A DNA stretch of 64,000 nt from Gammaproteobacteria bacterium (GTDB taxonomy: Bacteria; Pseudomonadota; Gammaproteobacteria; Chromatiales; Chromatiaceae): the NCBI GenBank assembly GCA_020445255.1, contig JAGRGY010000029.1, forward strand, positions 456 to 64,455, read 5' to 3'. This document shows, piece after piece, positions 26,126 through 33,992 of the stretch; within the stretch, counting starts at the first letter, position 1, and the number at the start of each line of letters is the position of its first letter. The position numbers were made by a program, and so were the translations under genes. Below the pieces are notes generated by a model. That model was not told the origin of the DNA. It was given only the letters and a program-made list of their open reading frames with translations, and ran no database searches.

Positions 26126-26671
26126 GCCGAGCGGCGCGCAACACGAGCAGAGCGCGTCGATCCAGCCCCCTCCCGACCAGATTTCAATCACGCCAACTGA
26201 CTGAGCGGAAGAGGTTTATCCGAATACGGGCAGGCCGTTTTTCGAGGTGTATTGCCAGCCGATGTGGTCGGAAACGTCCGCCGGCGGCGACATCGCGACT
26301 GTCTCCAGGCTCGCGTCGGTGTGGCGTCATGCGAACGCCACGTTCGATCGCGTGCCGATGACTGTTGTCGTGCCGCCCGGAGGTAACCCTTCTTTCCATC
26401 CTCCCCGGGGACACCGCTGCGGGACCACTGCAGCAGCTGCCGGGTCCGGCTTCGGTGTGCCGGGCCGGTGGTCGTAGGGCGTGGCCGCCAGCTTAATCAG
26501 GTGGCGTCGCGCCAATGTTTGTTCGCTTCTCCGTCGCCCACGATGGATGTCTGCTTGATGACGGCGTCTTCGCCATGACCCGGAAGCCGGTCGTTTGGCA
26601 GTACAGAAGATTTTCTTGGTACTGCCATACTTTCCGTTGTGTTCACCGGTGTGTTCACAGCGAGGTGACCG
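26126..26671. other. Junction region without genes, with one strong hairpin
   Basis: About 545 bases with no frame of convincing coding character. A long hairpin at 26,596-26,627 (TGGCAGTAC paired with GTACTGCCA, plus an inner AGAA/TTCT) lies 44 bases before the next gene; it may regulate that gene or end upstream transcripts. A GTGTTCAC direct repeat (GTGTTCACCGGTGTGTTCAC, about 26,638-26,657) follows. Composition changes here from mixed to evenly GC-rich. Confidence 0.5.
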
Positions 26672-27646
26672 ATGCCCAGTCTCGACGATACGCCTCCGCA
26701 GGCAGTACGCGATGATGTCTCGGCTTTGAAGGAATATCTGGCGTCGGTCGTGCCGGCCAAGCGGCTGGACGAAAATCTGTTGATTGCCACCTGGAACCTT
26801 CGCGCCTTTGCGTCGCTGACCCGCGAGTGGACCGCCGGGGAAAACGACTCGCCAAAACGGGACCTGCGCGGGCTGCTCGCAATCGGTGAGATTATCCGGC
26901 GTTTCGATGTGATTGCGATTCAAGAGGTCAAGGGTGATTTGCGGGCCCTGCGGGACCTGCTGAGGTGGCTCGGGAGAAACTGGGCTTTCCTGATGACCGA
27001 CGTCAATCTCGGAGCGGCGGGCAACAGTGAACGCATGGCATTTCTCTATGACCGGCGTCGCGTGGAGACCTCGGGCCTGGCCTGTGAGCTCGTGGTGCCC
27101 GAAGAGTGGCTCGCCGAGATCGCTTCGGATGCCTTGCGTCGACAGTTCGCCCGTACGCCCTATGCCGTGAGCTTCAGGGCGGAAGAACAAACCTTCATTC
27201 TGGTCACGCTACACGTGAACTATGGATCCGATGCCGCGGAGCGGATTCCCGAACTCAAAGGCATCGCGCGGTGGATGCGGGAGTGGGCCGACCGGACCAA
27301 TGCGTGGTCACAGAACCTGGTCGCCATGGGGGACTTCAACATCGACCGTCGGGACGACCCCCTTTGGCAGGCGTTCACGTCGACAGGTCTTACTGTCGCG
27401 TCCGGATTGGAGAATGCGCCACGGTCCATCTTCGCCGATCCGGGCGATTCGACGACGGACAGGTACTACGACCAGATCGCCTGGTTTGAAACGTCGCGAG
27501 GTGCCGCCCGCCTGTCGCTTGACTATCGTTCCGGTGGGTATGTGGACTTCCTGCCTTACGTGTACCGAAATGCGCAACTCACACGCAGCGAGATCTCTTA
27601 CCGCGTCTCGGACCATTTTCCGCTTTGGGTGGAGTTTGGGCTGTAG
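26672..27646 (+). CDS. Endonuclease/exonuclease/phosphatase family protein
   Basis: A 324-aa member of the EEP (DNase I-like/exonuclease III) superfamily. The blocks in order are IATWNLRAF (about 38), AIQEVKGD (metal-binding Glu, about 84), NSERMAFLYDRR (about 112), LVTLHVNYG (about 175), AMGDFNIDR (about 213) and VSDHFPLW (catalytic His, near the end). No signal peptide, so probably cytoplasmic. Substrate could be DNA, RNA or a phospholipid head group; bacterial proteins of this type are usually just annotated as EEP family. First intact gene after the island boundary. Confidence 0.85.
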   Translation: MPSLDDTPPQAVRDDVSALKEYLASVVPAKRLDENLLIATWNLRAFASLTREWTAGENDSPKRDLRGLLAIGEIIRRFDVIAIQEVKGDLRALRDLLRWLGRNWAFLMTDVNLGAAGNSERMAFLYDRRRVETSGLACELVVPEEWLAEIASDALRRQFARTPYAVSFRAEEQTFILVTLHVNYGSDAAERIPELKGIARWMREWADRTNAWSQNLVAMGDFNIDRRDDPLWQAFTSTGLTVASGLENAPRSIFADPGDSTTDRYYDQIAWFETSRGAARLSLDYRSGGYVDFLPYVYRNAQLTRSEISYRVSDHFPLWVEFGL

Positions 27647-27885
27647 AAAAGCGATCCGCCGAATTCAGCGTATGGCAAATGCATCCGGGATACGGCAGCG
27701 TTGCATGCTTCCAGTGATCAACCCCGCCACATGGAGCACTCCGGCAGAGAGGGCGCGAACTCGAAGCTCCACATTTTTTGCGGCTCATTTTCCCGAGTGC
27801 GGTCAGGCGCAGGGCAACTGAGTACCAAGCCAGCCGCGTGACCGCCCGTCCCGGGCTCAGGCTTCACACGCGGAGACGCGTGGAA

Positions 27886-28220
27886 ATGGACCTGTCGCAA
27901 GCCACCGCGGTCGCAACTGCGTTCCCGTTGATCGGTCTGGCCGAGATTGGAGACAAAGGTCAGCTTGCGCGCCTGGTGCTCGTGCGTCAGGGCAGACCTG
28001 TGGCCGTTCTTCTCGGCGCGTCAGTCGACTTCGTACTATTGAACCTGGTCGCCGTGCTGTTCGGCAGCCAAATCGTCGGTCTGTCGACCGAACCATTGCC
28101 CTCTCTTGCCATTGCGGCATTCTGGCATTGGTGTTGGTGTCCAGTCTTGCGGTCACCCTTGGAAAAGGTTGTTGCGAGGTGTTCCCGCCCGTTCCTTTCG
28201 GCATGTCCGTGTCACGATAG
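27886..28220 (+). pseudogene. Frameshifted half-size TMEM165/GDT1 (UPF0016) transporter
   Basis: From ATG 27,886 about 75 codons encode a typical GDT1 half: a helix with the signature ALAEIGDKxQ-like LAEIGDKGQLARLVLV, then a second hydrophobic helix VAVLLGASVDFVLLNLVAVLFG. Near 28,110 the hydrophobic third helix continues in another frame (ILALVLVSSLAVTLGKG) and stops at 28,220. Intact GDT1 proteins have two EGDK motifs; only one is here, and its Thr/Ser is Gly. It was probably a Mn/Ca/H exchanger half and is now broken, unless the shift is a sequencing error. Confidence 0.6.
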
Positions 28221-28275
28221 TTCTGCTGATCGCAGCACCAGCCTTATCGCAGCGATCGCGTACGGCATGGAATAG

Positions 28276-28597
28276 GGTGCAGTCTGTCGAGTTGCCCAGC
28301 CATTGCCGGGAAGTGTTACGGGCGTGAATATTCTCGTCATGGGAAACTGACTTCTGGAGTTGGGATTGCTGTCGTAATGATCCGTGCGCGCACAGGCATC
28401 GGAAAAGGCTGCGCCGATGCGCGTTCTGCGTGGAAGCGAGAGCGGATCGCTTGCGCAGCTGAACGGGTGGAACATGATTTCGAGCGGTATGATAGTCGTG
28501 TTTGCGGCGAGCCCGGGGTCAACGGCTCACCCGGTGCGGTATCTCCCTGATCCGGGCCGAAAAAAGACGACTGAGCCAGTGCCAATGGAGTAATTGA
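28276..28597. other. Non-coding gap upstream of the sbmA-like gene
   Basis: A 322-base stretch with no convincing frame. It should hold the promoter of the following transporter; a GGAG ribosome site lies about eight bases before its ATG. No clear -35/-10 pair or repeat was seen. Confidence 0.4.
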
Positions 28598-29854
28598 ATG
28601 TTTCGATCGTTCTTCCCGCGTCCAGGGTTGTTTTTTCTCTCCGCGGTCGTGTGGACGGCGCTGGCCGTACTGGTCTGGTACACGGCCGGTGAGGCGCTGG
28701 GGCAGGTGTTCGGGTTTCCACCCGAGGCGCCCGATGCCGCGCCCGTGATCGGACTGGGCTTCTTCGCCACGACGCAGTTCCTGTGGTTCTATTGCTATTA
28801 CGCGGCGGCGGCGGGGCTGTTCGCGCTGTTCTGGTTCCGCTTTTCACCGCACCCGTGGCGCTGGTGGTCGATCGTCGGTTCGTCCGTAATCCTGTTCTCG
28901 ACCTACTTCTCGGTGCAGGTGTCGGTCGCGATCAACGAGTGGCGGCGGCCTTTCTTCGACGCGGTCCAGCAGGCCTTGTCAGGCGAAGGCAAGGTCGGTG
29001 CCGACGTGTTGTCGGGACTGCTGGTGGATTTTGCCAACATCGCCTTCGTCGCGATCCTGGTGACGGTCGCGACCAGCTTCTTCGTCAGCCACTACGTGTT
29101 TCGCTGGCGCACGGCGATGAACGACTACTACGTGGCCCGCTGGGACGAGGTCAGGGGCATCGAGGGTGCCGCACAGCGTATCCAGGAAGACACGATGCGG
29201 TTCGCCGACATCGTCGAGACGCTGGGCGTCAAGATCGTCGATTCGATCATGACGCTGTTCGCGTTCTTGCCGGTGCTGTTCGCGTTGTCCTCGTACGTCA
29301 CCGAGCTGCCGCTGCTCGGCAGCATCCCCGCGCCGCTGTTCAACGCGGCGCTGGCGTGGTCGATATTCGGCACCTTGTTGCTCGCGCTGGCCGGCATCAA
29401 GCTGCCGGGCCTGTATTTTCGCAACCAGCGGGTCGAGGCGGCGTACCGCAAGGAGCTGGTTTACGGTGAGGACGACCCGGACCGCGCCCGGCCGCCGACG
29501 CTGCGTGACCTGTTTTCCAACGTACGGCGCAACTACTTCCGCCTGTACTTCCACTACTTCTACTTCAACATCGCGCGCTACAGCTACCTGCAGGCAGACA
29601 ACATCTTCGTCTATCTGATCCTGGTGCCGACGATCGCGGCCGGCAAGATCACGTTCGGGATCCTGCAGCAGATACTGACCGCATTCGGGCAGGTGTCGTC
29701 GTCGTTCCAATACCTGGTCAACTCGTGGACGACGATCGTCGAACTGCAGTCGATCCACAAGCGCCTCGCGGCGTTCGAGGCGGCGTTCCAGCACCGGCCG
29801 CTTTCGGTGCTCGACCGCGTCGAGCCGGTCGCGGACACCGGTCTGTCCGACTAG
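28598..29854 (+). CDS. SbmA/BacA-like inner-membrane peptide transporter
   Basis: A 418-aa membrane protein of SbmA/BacA length. Helices are seen at about 10-30, 50-80, 90-110, 145-165, 205-230 and 240-270. Diagnostic stretches are [46 protein letters not shown] (in parts, about 170-205), [20 protein letters not shown] and [19 protein letters not shown]. SbmA-like proteins lack the ABC ATPase domain and use the proton gradient to import peptides such as microcins and proline-rich antimicrobial peptides. Stands alone; the downstream neighbour is convergent. Confidence 0.9.
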   Translation: MFRSFFPRPGLFFLSAVVWTALAVLVWYTAGEALGQVFGFPPEAPDAAPVIGLGFFATTQFLWFYCYYAAAAGLFALFWFRFSPHPWRWWSIVGSSVILFSTYFSVQVSVAINEWRRPFFDAVQQALSGEGKVGADVLSGLLVDFANIAFVAILVTVATSFFVSHYVFRWRTAMNDYYVARWDEVRGIEGAAQRIQEDTMRFADIVETLGVKIVDSIMTLFAFLPVLFALSSYVTELPLLGSIPAPLFNAALAWSIFGTLLLALAGIKLPGLYFRNQRVEAAYRKELVYGEDDPDRARPPTLRDLFSNVRRNYFRLYFHYFYFNIARYSYLQADNIFVYLILVPTIAAGKITFGILQQILTAFGQVSSSFQYLVNSWTTIVELQSIHKRLAAFEAAFQHRPLSVLDRVEPVADTGLSD

Positions 29855-29919
29855 TCTGCGCCGCTGATGGCGGTGGTGGCCGGGTGACGGCAATCGTTGC
29901 CTGGGAGTGGTTCGGATCC

Positions 29920-31587
29920 TCAGCGCCCTGGCAGAGGCGCCGTCACCCCGGTCAGGTCGCGATCGTCGACCTCGCGGTAGACGGTTTGCAGCGGCATGGT
30001 CGTCGCATCGCGCCCGGCCGTGAAACGCTGTTCACGGACGATGACCCGGTAGGCCTTGTTCAGTTGCATTGCGCGTTCCGGTGACGCTTGGAGCAGCAGG
30101 CTGACGTCGGTCTGGAGCCGGTCACGCATGGTCGGATCGAGCGCGCCCTGGGCATCGAACAAGTGCCCCCGCACCTCGCTGTTGGCACGGAACTCGTCAC
30201 CCGCGCCATTGGCGGAAAGATAGTAGGCATATTCGGGTTCGCCGTCCGCGCGAAGCCGTTCCGGTAGTCCGCGCAGGCCATGGCGGCTCCAGTGATACCA
30301 GCCATCGTGGCGGGTACCGGGCTTGATCTTGCGTGGGAAGGCGAAACTCGCGTCGGTCGTTGCGCCGATACCCCCGTGGCAACCGACGCAGGAAACGAGT
30401 TCTTCGTAACTCTGCGGGCGCAGGTCGCCATCGGCGTCTTCGATCATGCCGGCGTAGGTCCAGCCCAGGTCGTTGCTGACGCCGGTCTCGCGGTTGCCAT
30501 GCACGAAACGCGGTCTGTCCGGGAACGCGCTCTTCTCCCTGGTCTCCTTGGCGGCCTTGGCCTCCAGGCGTCCGTAGTTCAGCCAGCGGTCCTTGCGTGC
30601 GTAGCGCACCTCCTTGATACGCGCGGCCAGTTGGTTGTCGCCTGCCGCATCGGTATCGATGTAACGCACGGTATGCAGGAACTCGGTGCCCTCAGGATAG
30701 AGCCCCGCGGCCAGGTGCACCTTGCCGTCGCGCTGCGCCTGAAGTGCCTCGCCGACATACCACATACGACGGCCTTCGAGCGGCGCCCAGTCGTACCGGA
30801 CCACCTCGGCCGTGCCGATGCGGCCGTCCTTGTCGAGATCGACGCTGCCCATCGAGGCCTCGTCGACCGGTGGAATCGACACGTCCTCCTCGCGGATCAT
30901 CGCCTCCACGATGGCAAGATTGGTCCTGTACACGGCGAGGTCGGGGCGCCCGTCAGGTTTGCGGCGGAATACCTCGGGCAGGCGGATCAATACGTCGCCG
31001 GTCGACCCGTTGGTCGGCCAGAAGGTGCCGGGGAAGGGGTGATAGGCGAATGCGCGCCAGCCGGTCGGTTCGCTGTCGGTGGCGCGGTCGAAGCCGTCGT
31101 CATCGAAATTGAACTGTGCGTCCGGAACGAATCCCTGCCAGCGGTGATCGTTGTCGAAATCCCACCCGGTCGGCGGCATAGCCAGTCTGAGTGCCGGCGT
31201 GATTCGGCCCGCAGCATCGAAATAGTTGCTTTGCCGGATATAGGTCCGGATCTCCGTGTCGCTGATCTCCGCGACCGCGGCGCTGCGGTCTGTGAACAGG
31301 TTCGTCCATGGGTTCGTCGTCGCCGGTGCCGGCAGGCTGTAGGCGAGCTGCAGGTCGTCGTCATTGACGTAGTTGGGCCGCCGCGACCGGGTATGGCAGA
31401 CATAGCACGGATTGTGTACGCCGCCGTCGTCGTCGCGGGTCTTGGTGTAGCACTGCGGCGGAATGTAGGCCGTCTTGTTGTGCAGTGCCCGTTGTCGGAG
31501 ATCGACTGCCGCCGGATCGGCAGGCGCCGGGGTCATCGACTGAACCAGGGCGATCAGCAGGAGCGCGGATTGATATCGGATAGGCAT
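29920..31587 (-). CDS. Exported protein with two c-type haem motifs
   Basis: A 555-aa protein. ATG 31,587 is chosen because it begins a good signal peptide (MPIRYQSALLLIALVQS); the open frame extends 74 codons further but with non-coding character. Haem motifs are CYVCH (about 60-64) and CVGCH (about 430-434), followed by GGIGATTDASFAFPRK. Many aromatic and Asp residues lie between. It is likely a periplasmic di-haem cytochrome-like protein, but the haem motifs are far apart and no enzyme family is recognised. The gene lies 115 bases after the PhoX-like gene on the same strand and may be cotranscribed. Confidence 0.7.
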   Translation of the reverse strand: MPIRYQSALLLIALVQSMTPAPADPAAVDLRQRALHNKTAYIPPQCYTKTRDDDGGVHNPCYVCHTRSRRPNYVNDDDLQLAYSLPAPATTNPWTNLFTDRSAAVAEISDTEIRTYIRQSNYFDAAGRITPALRLAMPPTGWDFDNDHRWQGFVPDAQFNFDDDGFDRATDSEPTGWRAFAYHPFPGTFWPTNGSTGDVLIRLPEVFRRKPDGRPDLAVYRTNLAIVEAMIREEDVSIPPVDEASMGSVDLDKDGRIGTAEVVRYDWAPLEGRRMWYVGEALQAQRDGKVHLAAGLYPEGTEFLHTVRYIDTDAAGDNQLAARIKEVRYARKDRWLNYGRLEAKAAKETREKSAFPDRPRFVHGNRETGVSNDLGWTYAGMIEDADGDLRPQSYEELVSCVGCHGGIGATTDASFAFPRKIKPGTRHDGWYHWSRHGLRGLPERLRADGEPEYAYYLSANGAGDEFRANSEVRGHLFDAQGALDPTMRDRLQTDVSLLLQASPERAMQLNKAYRVIVREQRFTAGRDATTMPLQTVYREVDDRDLTGVTAPLPGR

Positions 31588-31702
31588 TGCGGTTGCGGAG
31601 CAGGGGTCTGGAAAGTCAAAGACGGCGGAGGCACACGGCCTCCGCCGAGAACGATGCCGGCCCCGGGGAACCGTGGTTCCGGGGCACGCGCCTGGATGCG
31701 GC

Positions 31703-33601
31703 TTACCGCTTCCGCCGGTCGTCGCGGCGGTGATCGCCTTTGTGGTCGTGGTGACCGCGGCGGGATCCGTCCATGGCCGGGAACGGGCCGATGTAGCCGG
31801 TGTAGCCACGTTCGTCGCCGGATCCTTCGATCAGTTCACCCTGGTCCGATTCGCCGTAGGGATGCTGAACGACCGACATCAGGTAAGCGAAGCCGTTGAT
31901 GTTCGGATAGAAGTAGGGCGAAGTTGTCTCTGAACCGTAGGGCGTCGTCTCGATCCGTGTGAGTTCGCCGGACTCAACGTTGAGGGCCCAGATCATGTCG
32001 TTCTGGTGCCCGCTGCCCGTGTCCTCACCGATGATCAGCGTGTCGTAGCCGGGCATGAAGGTCACGTTGTCCGGGTTGGCGATGCCGTCGACGGCGCACT
32101 CGTTGATGCCGTCGTAGTCAGGCGACTCGGCATCGGCACCATAGCCGGTGGTCAGCGGCACGCCGGCAACGAGACCGTACATGTTCGTGGCGGTGTAGTT
32201 GCCGTCGACATCCATCGCGTAGACGCCGCCGCATACGTTGCCCCTGGCGAGCGTCATGTGATTGGGGCCGCCGACGTCGTACCTGTCATACGAACCGGGT
32301 GCGGGATAGCCGGCACGGCCGACGCGCGTGTTGTTCAACATGCCGCGGTCGACCTCCGAGAGTGCGAGATACAGGCGGTTGCGGTCGGGGTCGAACGTGA
32401 TGCCCTCCATCTTGCGGAACTCCGTCGTGCCTCCCTCCATCGCCGCCCAGCGGCGCGTCTCGAGGCGCGAAGCGATCGCCTCGTCAACGGCGTCCACCGC
32501 GCCGTCGCCGTCGACGTCGCGCAACCTAAGACACTGGTGGTCGCCATCCTCGTGGCCGGCGTTGATCGAGACATATCCGTCGGCGCAACTGCCGCCCACC
32601 GGATCCGCGGTGTCAAAGATGTCGGCGAAGCTGTATTTGCCGATCCAGTCCTTGACCTGTTCATCGCTGGCGTGTCCGAGGCTGACCCAGTTCAGCGTTG
32701 CCTCGCCCAGACCGACATCGCTCTTCTGGCTCCACTGCGCGATCCACAGCGTACCGGCGCCCAGGTCGCCCGCCTCGTCGGCAACGAATCGGTACAGTCC
32801 GACGTTGGTGCCGTCATCGGTCATGTACGCGGTCCGCTGGTCCGGCATCACGTAGGCGAGTTCGAGCGCGACACGGCCCATGGCATAGTGCTTGGCGACC
32901 GACGCATGTTTGAAGTTCTTGACGCCGACCTCGACCGGGTATCCGTAGTCGTACGGGTTGATGGCGGTCAGCGCGTCCGCCGGCGATGCGCCGAAATAGG
33001 TCGCCATCTGCGCGTTGTAATCGCTGACGACGCCTTCGAACCACTGTTTTGCATCCGGCTCGTACTCCTCGGAGCCGAGGTGCGTTCCCCACGGGGTGAC
33101 GCTGCCGGCGCAGTGCACCCAGCCGCCGCGCAACCCGGAGAAGTCGAGCGGGCGCGTGCGAATCGCGGACAGGTGCCCCGAGCGCCGATTCTGATTGAGC
33201 TCGGTGAGGTACATGGCGCCGGGTCGTGCCTCGAAGTGCGACACCATGTACAGCTTGCCGTCGATGCCGGTCAGCAGGGACGAAAAATCGTTGTCGTTCG
33301 AGACCACCTTGGAGCCATCCTCGGCCATCATGTCGTTGCCGTCGAAATCGATCAACTGGCCGAATACGTTCGCATTCGCACCGTGGCCGATCGCGTCGCC
33401 GGAGCGCGCGATCACGTTGTAGTCGATGAACACCTTGCGGCCGTCCACCACGGCATACTCGGATGTCTGCACGGCGCGCTTGTCGGCGTCCGTGTAGGGC
33501 ACGGGTGTTTCGCTGAATTCGATCGTGCCGCCAATGGAATGCGTGGATGCTCCCACGGCGATCAGGGCCGTAATGGCAACGGCGAGCTTCTTGCGGTTCA
33601 T
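31703..33601 (-). CDS. PhoX/DUF839 family alkaline-phosphatase-like protein
   Basis: A 632-aa exported protein with signal peptide (KKLAVAITALIAVGAS). The DUF839/PhoX signature is GGWVHCAGSVTPWGTHLGSEE (split here, about 148-168), followed by EYEPD, which in PhoX bind calcium and iron. Further blocks are MEGITFDPDRNRLYLALSE (about 405) and NPDNVTFMPGYDTLIIGED (about 520), beta-propeller blades. An EF-hand-like DVDGDGAVDAVDE (about 375) suggests extra calcium binding. The C terminus ends in a His/Asp/Lys/Arg-rich tail (RRGHHDHKGDHRRDDRRKR). Probably a Ca-dependent phosphoesterase of periplasm or medium. Confidence 0.82.
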   Translation of the reverse strand: MNRKKLAVAITALIAVGASTHSIGGTIEFSETPVPYTDADKRAVQTSEYAVVDGRKVFIDYNVIARSGDAIGHGANANVFGQLIDFDGNDMMAEDGSKVVSNDNDFSSLLTGIDGKLYMVSHFEARPGAMYLTELNQNRRSGHLSAIRTRPLDFSGLRGGWVHCAGSVTPWGTHLGSEEYEPDAKQWFEGVVSDYNAQMATYFGASPADALTAINPYDYGYPVEVGVKNFKHASVAKHYAMGRVALELAYVMPDQRTAYMTDDGTNVGLYRFVADEAGDLGAGTLWIAQWSQKSDVGLGEATLNWVSLGHASDEQVKDWIGKYSFADIFDTADPVGGSCADGYVSINAGHEDGDHQCLRLRDVDGDGAVDAVDEAIASRLETRRWAAMEGGTTEFRKMEGITFDPDRNRLYLALSEVDRGMLNNTRVGRAGYPAPGSYDRYDVGGPNHMTLARGNVCGGVYAMDVDGNYTATNMYGLVAGVPLTTGYGADAESPDYDGINECAVDGIANPDNVTFMPGYDTLIIGEDTGSGHQNDMIWALNVESGELTRIETTPYGSETTSPYFYPNINGFAYLMSVVQHPYGESDQGELIEGSGDERGYTGYIGPFPAMDGSRRGHHDHKGDHRRDDRRKR

Positions 33602-33992
33602 GCTGTCCTTCCTCCGGAGTGTCCGCCCTCGGCGGCGGCTGGCTTGCTTGGTGTGTCCGGCGCACGTTGTACGTTGCCTCTGTTACCGCCTGTTTACCGG
33701 GTCTCGACAGATTTGCGGCACCGGTAGGAATTGCCGAGGTCGGGTCGGGGATGGGATGGATCCTGAGGTGGTCAGGCGTGTCCTCATCGGGTTCGCTGTC
33801 GCGTGCGCGGTGTGACACCCGTGAGGTCCGCACGCCTGCCTGTGCCGGCGATCGTATGGTCACGGAAGGGGGCGGGGCGTCACTGCGGCGGCAGCGGACA
33901 GGTACCAGGGTGCGGGTGGGTACGAAAGGCCGGGCCGTGGCTGCCGCAGGCTGGCGACGCGGCGAAACGGTGACCGACTACCGGGCGCTGGC
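33602..33992. other. Intergenic region between gspD and the PhoX-like gene
   Basis: About 390 bases, both neighbours on the minus strand. The part next to 33,601 holds GGAGGAAGG, a good ribosome site for the PhoX-like gene. A single CTGTCG half resembling a Pho box occurs but no second half is seen, so Pho control is not supported. No terminator hairpin with a T tract found after gspD. Confidence 0.4.

Noticed and set aside
25853..26191. A 112-residue minus-strand frame across the oriT/terminator/tRNA-like region, overlapping the mobC start
   Set aside because: It runs through a perfect two-way terminator hairpin and the T-arm-like sequence and has no coding character. Such frames recur in annotations of tRNA-adjacent repeats; I treat the region as non-coding.
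26515..26715. A 66-residue plus-strand frame before the EEP-family gene
   Set aside because: It overlaps the hairpin and the start of the EEP gene in a different frame and shows no ribosome site.
31588..31809. A 74-codon N-terminal extension of the two-haem-motif gene
   Set aside because: The extension would overlap the end of the PhoX-like gene and has non-coding character. ATG 31,587 gives a proper signal peptide.
30280..31899. A 539-residue plus-strand frame
   Set aside because: It lies opposite the two-haem-motif gene and has no recognisable domain. GC-rich codon bias produces such long antisense frames.
33602..33720. A Pho box for the PhoX-like gene
   Set aside because: Only one CTGTCG half-site was seen, without the second half at the right spacing.
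32006..33727. A 573-residue plus-strand frame
   Set aside because: Antisense to the PhoX-like gene, which has a signal peptide and family motifs. The frame has none.
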